Shown piece after piece: positions 60,129 to 64,000 of a DNA stretch of 64,000 nucleotides. The notes beneath the pieces were generated by a model. That model was not told the origin of the DNA and ran no database searches. It saw nothing but the letters and a program-made list of their open reading frames with translations. Made by a program: the position numbers and the translations under genes. Numbering within the stretch: position 1 is the stretch's first letter; each line of letters begins with the position of its first letter. The DNA comes from Tetrahymena thermophila SB210. Taxonomy: Eukaryota > Ciliophora > Oligohymenophorea > Hymenostomatida > Tetrahymenidae. The stretch lies in NCBI RefSeq assembly GCF_000189635.1, contig NW_002476354.1, positions 29,102-93,101 on the forward strand. Reading direction: 5' to 3'.

Positions 60129-63100
60129 AATATTTATAAAATTTAGAAAGTATCAAATCTAACTTTGTTTTTAGCAAATATCTGTCAACAATATGTTTGA
60201 ATAAAATCTTAAAATTTATTATCAATTTAATTAAGTTCTAAAAATAATATTACCATAATTTACCAATTAGAGCCCCACCCATTTTAGAGCCCCTCTCAAA
60301 ATTGAGAAAATCAAAAGTTTTAAAATAATTAAAACACTTTTATTATTAGATAAATTCAAATAGATAAATAATTAAGGTAGATAAATTGTATTTTTTAATT
60401 TATTTTTCTATATCAAATAAATAAAATTAGTTAATATAGATAATTAATATTTTTTTCTATTTAAAAGTTAAACAAAAAGTAGATAAAAATAATCTTTTAT
60501 AAATCTTTTAAATAAAATATAAATATTATTTATTAAAATAGATTATGATTTATTTAAATAATGAAAAAATTGTTCATAATTTTATAATTATTTTTTGTGT
60601 GTTTTTTTTCTTATTTTTATTTATGGATAATTACTTTAACTAAAATATTAATAACAATAATAATATTATTTAAAATGCTAATTAAATAATAAAATCTGGA
60701 ATTTTATAATGTAATTATTGTTATTTTTAAGGTTAATATAAAAGTATGAGAGAACACACTAAAAGTAATCATCCTCTGGAATTTTGTTAAAATAATTAAA
60801 GATATTCTCAATGCTAAGCTTGTTAAAAACCTTTTTTAAAAACTCACATTGATAGACATTATAATTAATGCTTACCTTTTAATTAACAGAAGTAATAACT
60901 ATAATTGCAAAAAATTTAAAGTGAATTTTAGATGTATTCACCATTTAATTAAAATGGTTAGCTCATTTAAGTTAATTTGAATTAATAATTTTTTAATTAA
61001 CTTTAATCATAATTGAATAATTAATTATAAATAGCAAACAACATTAACTAAATTTAAGATTTAAATTAATTAGATAATGAAGAATATTGATTAATATTTA
61101 TAATCAGTAAATAAATTTTTTATTTATAAATAAAATATTGATAGTATTAATATATATGTATATGTAATGTAAGCATTATTAATCTTTAAATATAATATAA
61201 AAAATCTTTTCAAATTTTAATCTAAAAAAAACTATCATATAAATTATTGATAATAATTTGTATTATTTATCTTAAATTAACATATATAATATTTTTAAAT
61301 GAATAAATTATTGGAATAAATTAAATTTTAATTATCAAAAAAAATATCACAAATTTTTGTAAAGTGTAAAATATCAATTTGTAAAGTGCTACGGCTTTGA
61401 TTTCTCAAAATCCTTTATTAAAAATGAAAAATAAATTTTCAACAATTTTACTTAAAGTATTTTAATAAATTAAATATATGAATTGGCTTTATTTAAATTT
61501 TATGAATTTTATTCTTTATATTTTAAAAACAGAGATATTAAATAAAATTAAAATCTTAATATAAAAAAAATTAACTTAAAAAATTAATTTTTTAATATAA
61601 AAAACTAAAATAAATATTTTCATGATTTATTTTGAAATATTTTAAATTAATTATTTACTTTTAAATTACATGTTAAATTAATAAATAAAGACTTTAAAGA
61701 TTTATAAAATTTAAATAATAAATATTTAAATTAGATATTGAAAATAAATAATATTTTTATTTTATTGATTGAGAATTTTTTTTACTATAATTCATTTTAA
61801 ACTTATAAAAAATATTAATAAAATACTTATTTTATATAATCATATTTAAATATAGATAAAATTAAAATACATTTATTAAAAAGAATTTTTTTCTAAATCT
61901 AATAAAAATAAATATTTTTAGAAAGTGTAACAAACTTTTAATTAAAGAATTTTAAAAACACTTAAACATAAATTAATTTTACATACTAATTTTTTATTTT
62001 TAATTTAATATGATAAAATAGTATTATTACCCAAATTAATATTATTTTTTATTAAATTTTAAATCCTTTAACATCAATAACTTAATTACACCTTTTTATT
62101 TATTGCTAAAAGTTTTGTTTAAAAAATTAATAAATATTTTTAATATTTTATTCTTTTTTATCATTGATTTAATAATGATAATTTGAATTTGAGAAACTGG
62201 TATTATTAAAAATATAAAAATAAAATAATAATATGTTAAAAAGAAATGTAATGATTGGTTCCAACCAAATAATTTTATTTTTAATATTTAAATTAAAACT
62301 TAACAAATAAAATAATAAACTATTTAAATTTATCTTTTTTTATTTAAATGTTTATCATAATTTTAATAAATATTTTTAATGGAATTTAAATATCAAAAGC
62401 ATTTTTCTTTTATTTTTTAGCTTATTTAAGTTTTTTATTTAACTTCTTCCTAATTATTAATTGTATTATTTCATTGAATTTTTTTAAAATTTAAAAAAAT
62501 AAATTCATTAAATTATGTTGACTTAATTATTAATTAATTTAGTAAACATTTAAAAATATTTATTAGATTTAATTTTTTTGTTATTATTAAAAATTATTAT
62601 TTATATCCATATAGATTTTTAAGGAAAAAGTGAAAGTAATATGAACTAAAAATTCTTAAATGTCTGGCTGCCTTACTTTAAAATTAAGGTAAATATTATT
62701 TAAGTTTTAAAAAACTAAATTACTCTATTTTAAGAATTTTTATTTAAAACAAAAATCTTCTTATTCTTGGATATTTAATTTACTTTTGATTTTTTAAAAA
62801 AAATCTAGAATTGTAATTTACTCATCTTCTCTTTTTTAAGATTAACTATTAAATTTTAAAATTAATAAATATTTTCTTTTATTTTAAATTTAATTTTTGA
62901 AAAAGTTTCAATAAATAAATAATTATTATTTATTTCAACAAAATATTATTTTAATTAGAATTAAGATAAGACTGTAAAAGCTTATTAAAATAAATTATAA
63001 AAAACAAATTATGTTAAATGCATTTTCACAAATTAAAAATTACTTACAATATTTTTAATTTAAATCATTAATTTTTTTATTGAAAATAAAATTAAAGAAA

Positions 63101-64000
63101 TATTAATTTTTAAATAAAATTGTATTTTTTTACTTCAAATTAAATAAAAATTTTTCTATTTGCTCTAATTTTAATCTAAAATATTATTTTTAGAAATCTA
63201 TTAATTAATTTGAGAAATAGAAATAGAGTCAAAATAAAAAAGTATTTTTTTAAATTTGTATTTCAGAAAATTAATAATAAATATTTATTGTAACTTCAAT
63301 TTAAAAAAAAAATAATTTAATTTTTTCAAATTAAACAAATATAAAAACAAAAAATTAAGATTTAAAAAATTTACCAGTTAATGATGAATAATTAAAAATA
63401 TTTTATGGAAATTAAAATAAAATATTTAATAACTAATAATAATTAAATCAGAAATAATTTGAAGAGCTAGTACTTAATTTAAATTAGTTTTTTAGATGTG
63501 ATTTTAAAAAAATAATTGTTTTTAAAGTATATTCAAGAAAAAGTTTTAGTTACTTGTGAAAAAATAAAAATTAAAAATGATTTTATATAGTGGAGGAATA
63601 TGAATAGATGAAGACTTTAATTTTATTTCGAAATGATAATAGCTGTGTAAGTAGTTATCAAAAATTTACTAAAAAGATATTATTTATGAAATTTGTAAAT
63701 AATAAAATGAATTAATAAATTAAATAAGATATTTTATGACAAAAATTTAAAATTTTAATTTTATTGATGGATACTTTAAAAAAAAAGAAATATAAAAATT
63801 TAATTTTACAAATAATTTCTCTTTCTAAAATAATGAATTTTTTGTAATAATAATAATATTAACTTATTAGTTTCCTTATTTTCTTTAATTTTTTTAATTT
63901 TTGTCAAAATAATATTTGAACCTAATTATTTTTTTTTGCAATCTAAAATGTTAGATTGATATTCTAATTTGTTAATTAAATAAATAAAATTTAAAAAATT
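60129..64000. other. Very AT-rich gene desert
   Basis: 3.9 kb of extreme AT content on both strands, with no frame, tRNA or splice pattern that I could support. No telomeric CCCCAA repeats are seen, so the chromosome end is not in the window. Confidence 0.65.

Overview
The window reads as a somatic (macronuclear) chromosome segment of a Tetrahymena-like ciliate, most probably Tetrahymena thermophila. It is very AT-rich. Every convincing gene is full of in-frame TAA and TAG and ends only at TGA, so the ciliate code (UAA/UAG = Gln) applies. The window also encodes tRNA-Gln with anticodon UUA, the tRNA that reads UAA. Introns are short, AT-rich and GT..AG. With the standard code almost all genes break into fragments; all calls here use the ciliate code and hand-checked splice phases.

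Layout. 1-3802: 3' part of a cyclic-nucleotide-binding K+ channel. 5464-20475: a cluster of four leucine-rich-repeat (LRR) genes, one on the minus strand and three on the plus strand. They are built almost entirely of exactly 90-nt exons separated by phase-2 introns, and a 100-N assembly gap lies inside the second gene. 21069-22610 (minus): an orphan multi-pass membrane protein. 23571-25110: an F-box/LRR protein. 25760-27631: a six-exon FG nucleoporin of Nup62/Nsp1 type. 28164-31007: a second, Gln/Asn-rich LRR protein. 31509-32958: two identical tRNA-Lys(UUU) genes. 35053-36558: a von Willebrand A-like protein. 38710-41355: the nuclear exosome exonuclease Rrp6. 41840-43619: a fifth, compact 90-nt-exon LRR gene with an acidic tail. 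45337-50588: a tandem pair of cytochrome P450 genes with one conserved intron. 51355-51426: tRNA-Gln(UUA), followed by a decayed tRNA-Gln(CUA)-like copy. 52193-53373: a secreted beta-rich protein. 54297-55664: a B-box/coiled-coil (TRIM-like) protein. 57157-60128: a block of unusual codon use with one intact minus-strand gene and one broken plus-strand gene, possibly a mobile-element remnant. 60129-64000: a very AT-rich stretch with no gene that I can support.

The most striking structure is the LRR cluster. I could place 47 LRR exons in five genes. Of the 46 complete ones, 43 are exactly 90 nt and the other three are 84, 87 and 93 nt; all junctions are phase 2. In the young genes the introns resemble each other as well as the exons, so whole exon+intron modules have been copied. 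A published comparison of Tetrahymena genomes described 90-bp-exon LRR genes with extreme phase-2 bias, so the class is known. The local details (duplicated gene starts and ends, a frameshifted first exon, an exon without a donor, a gap within the array) are what this window adds.
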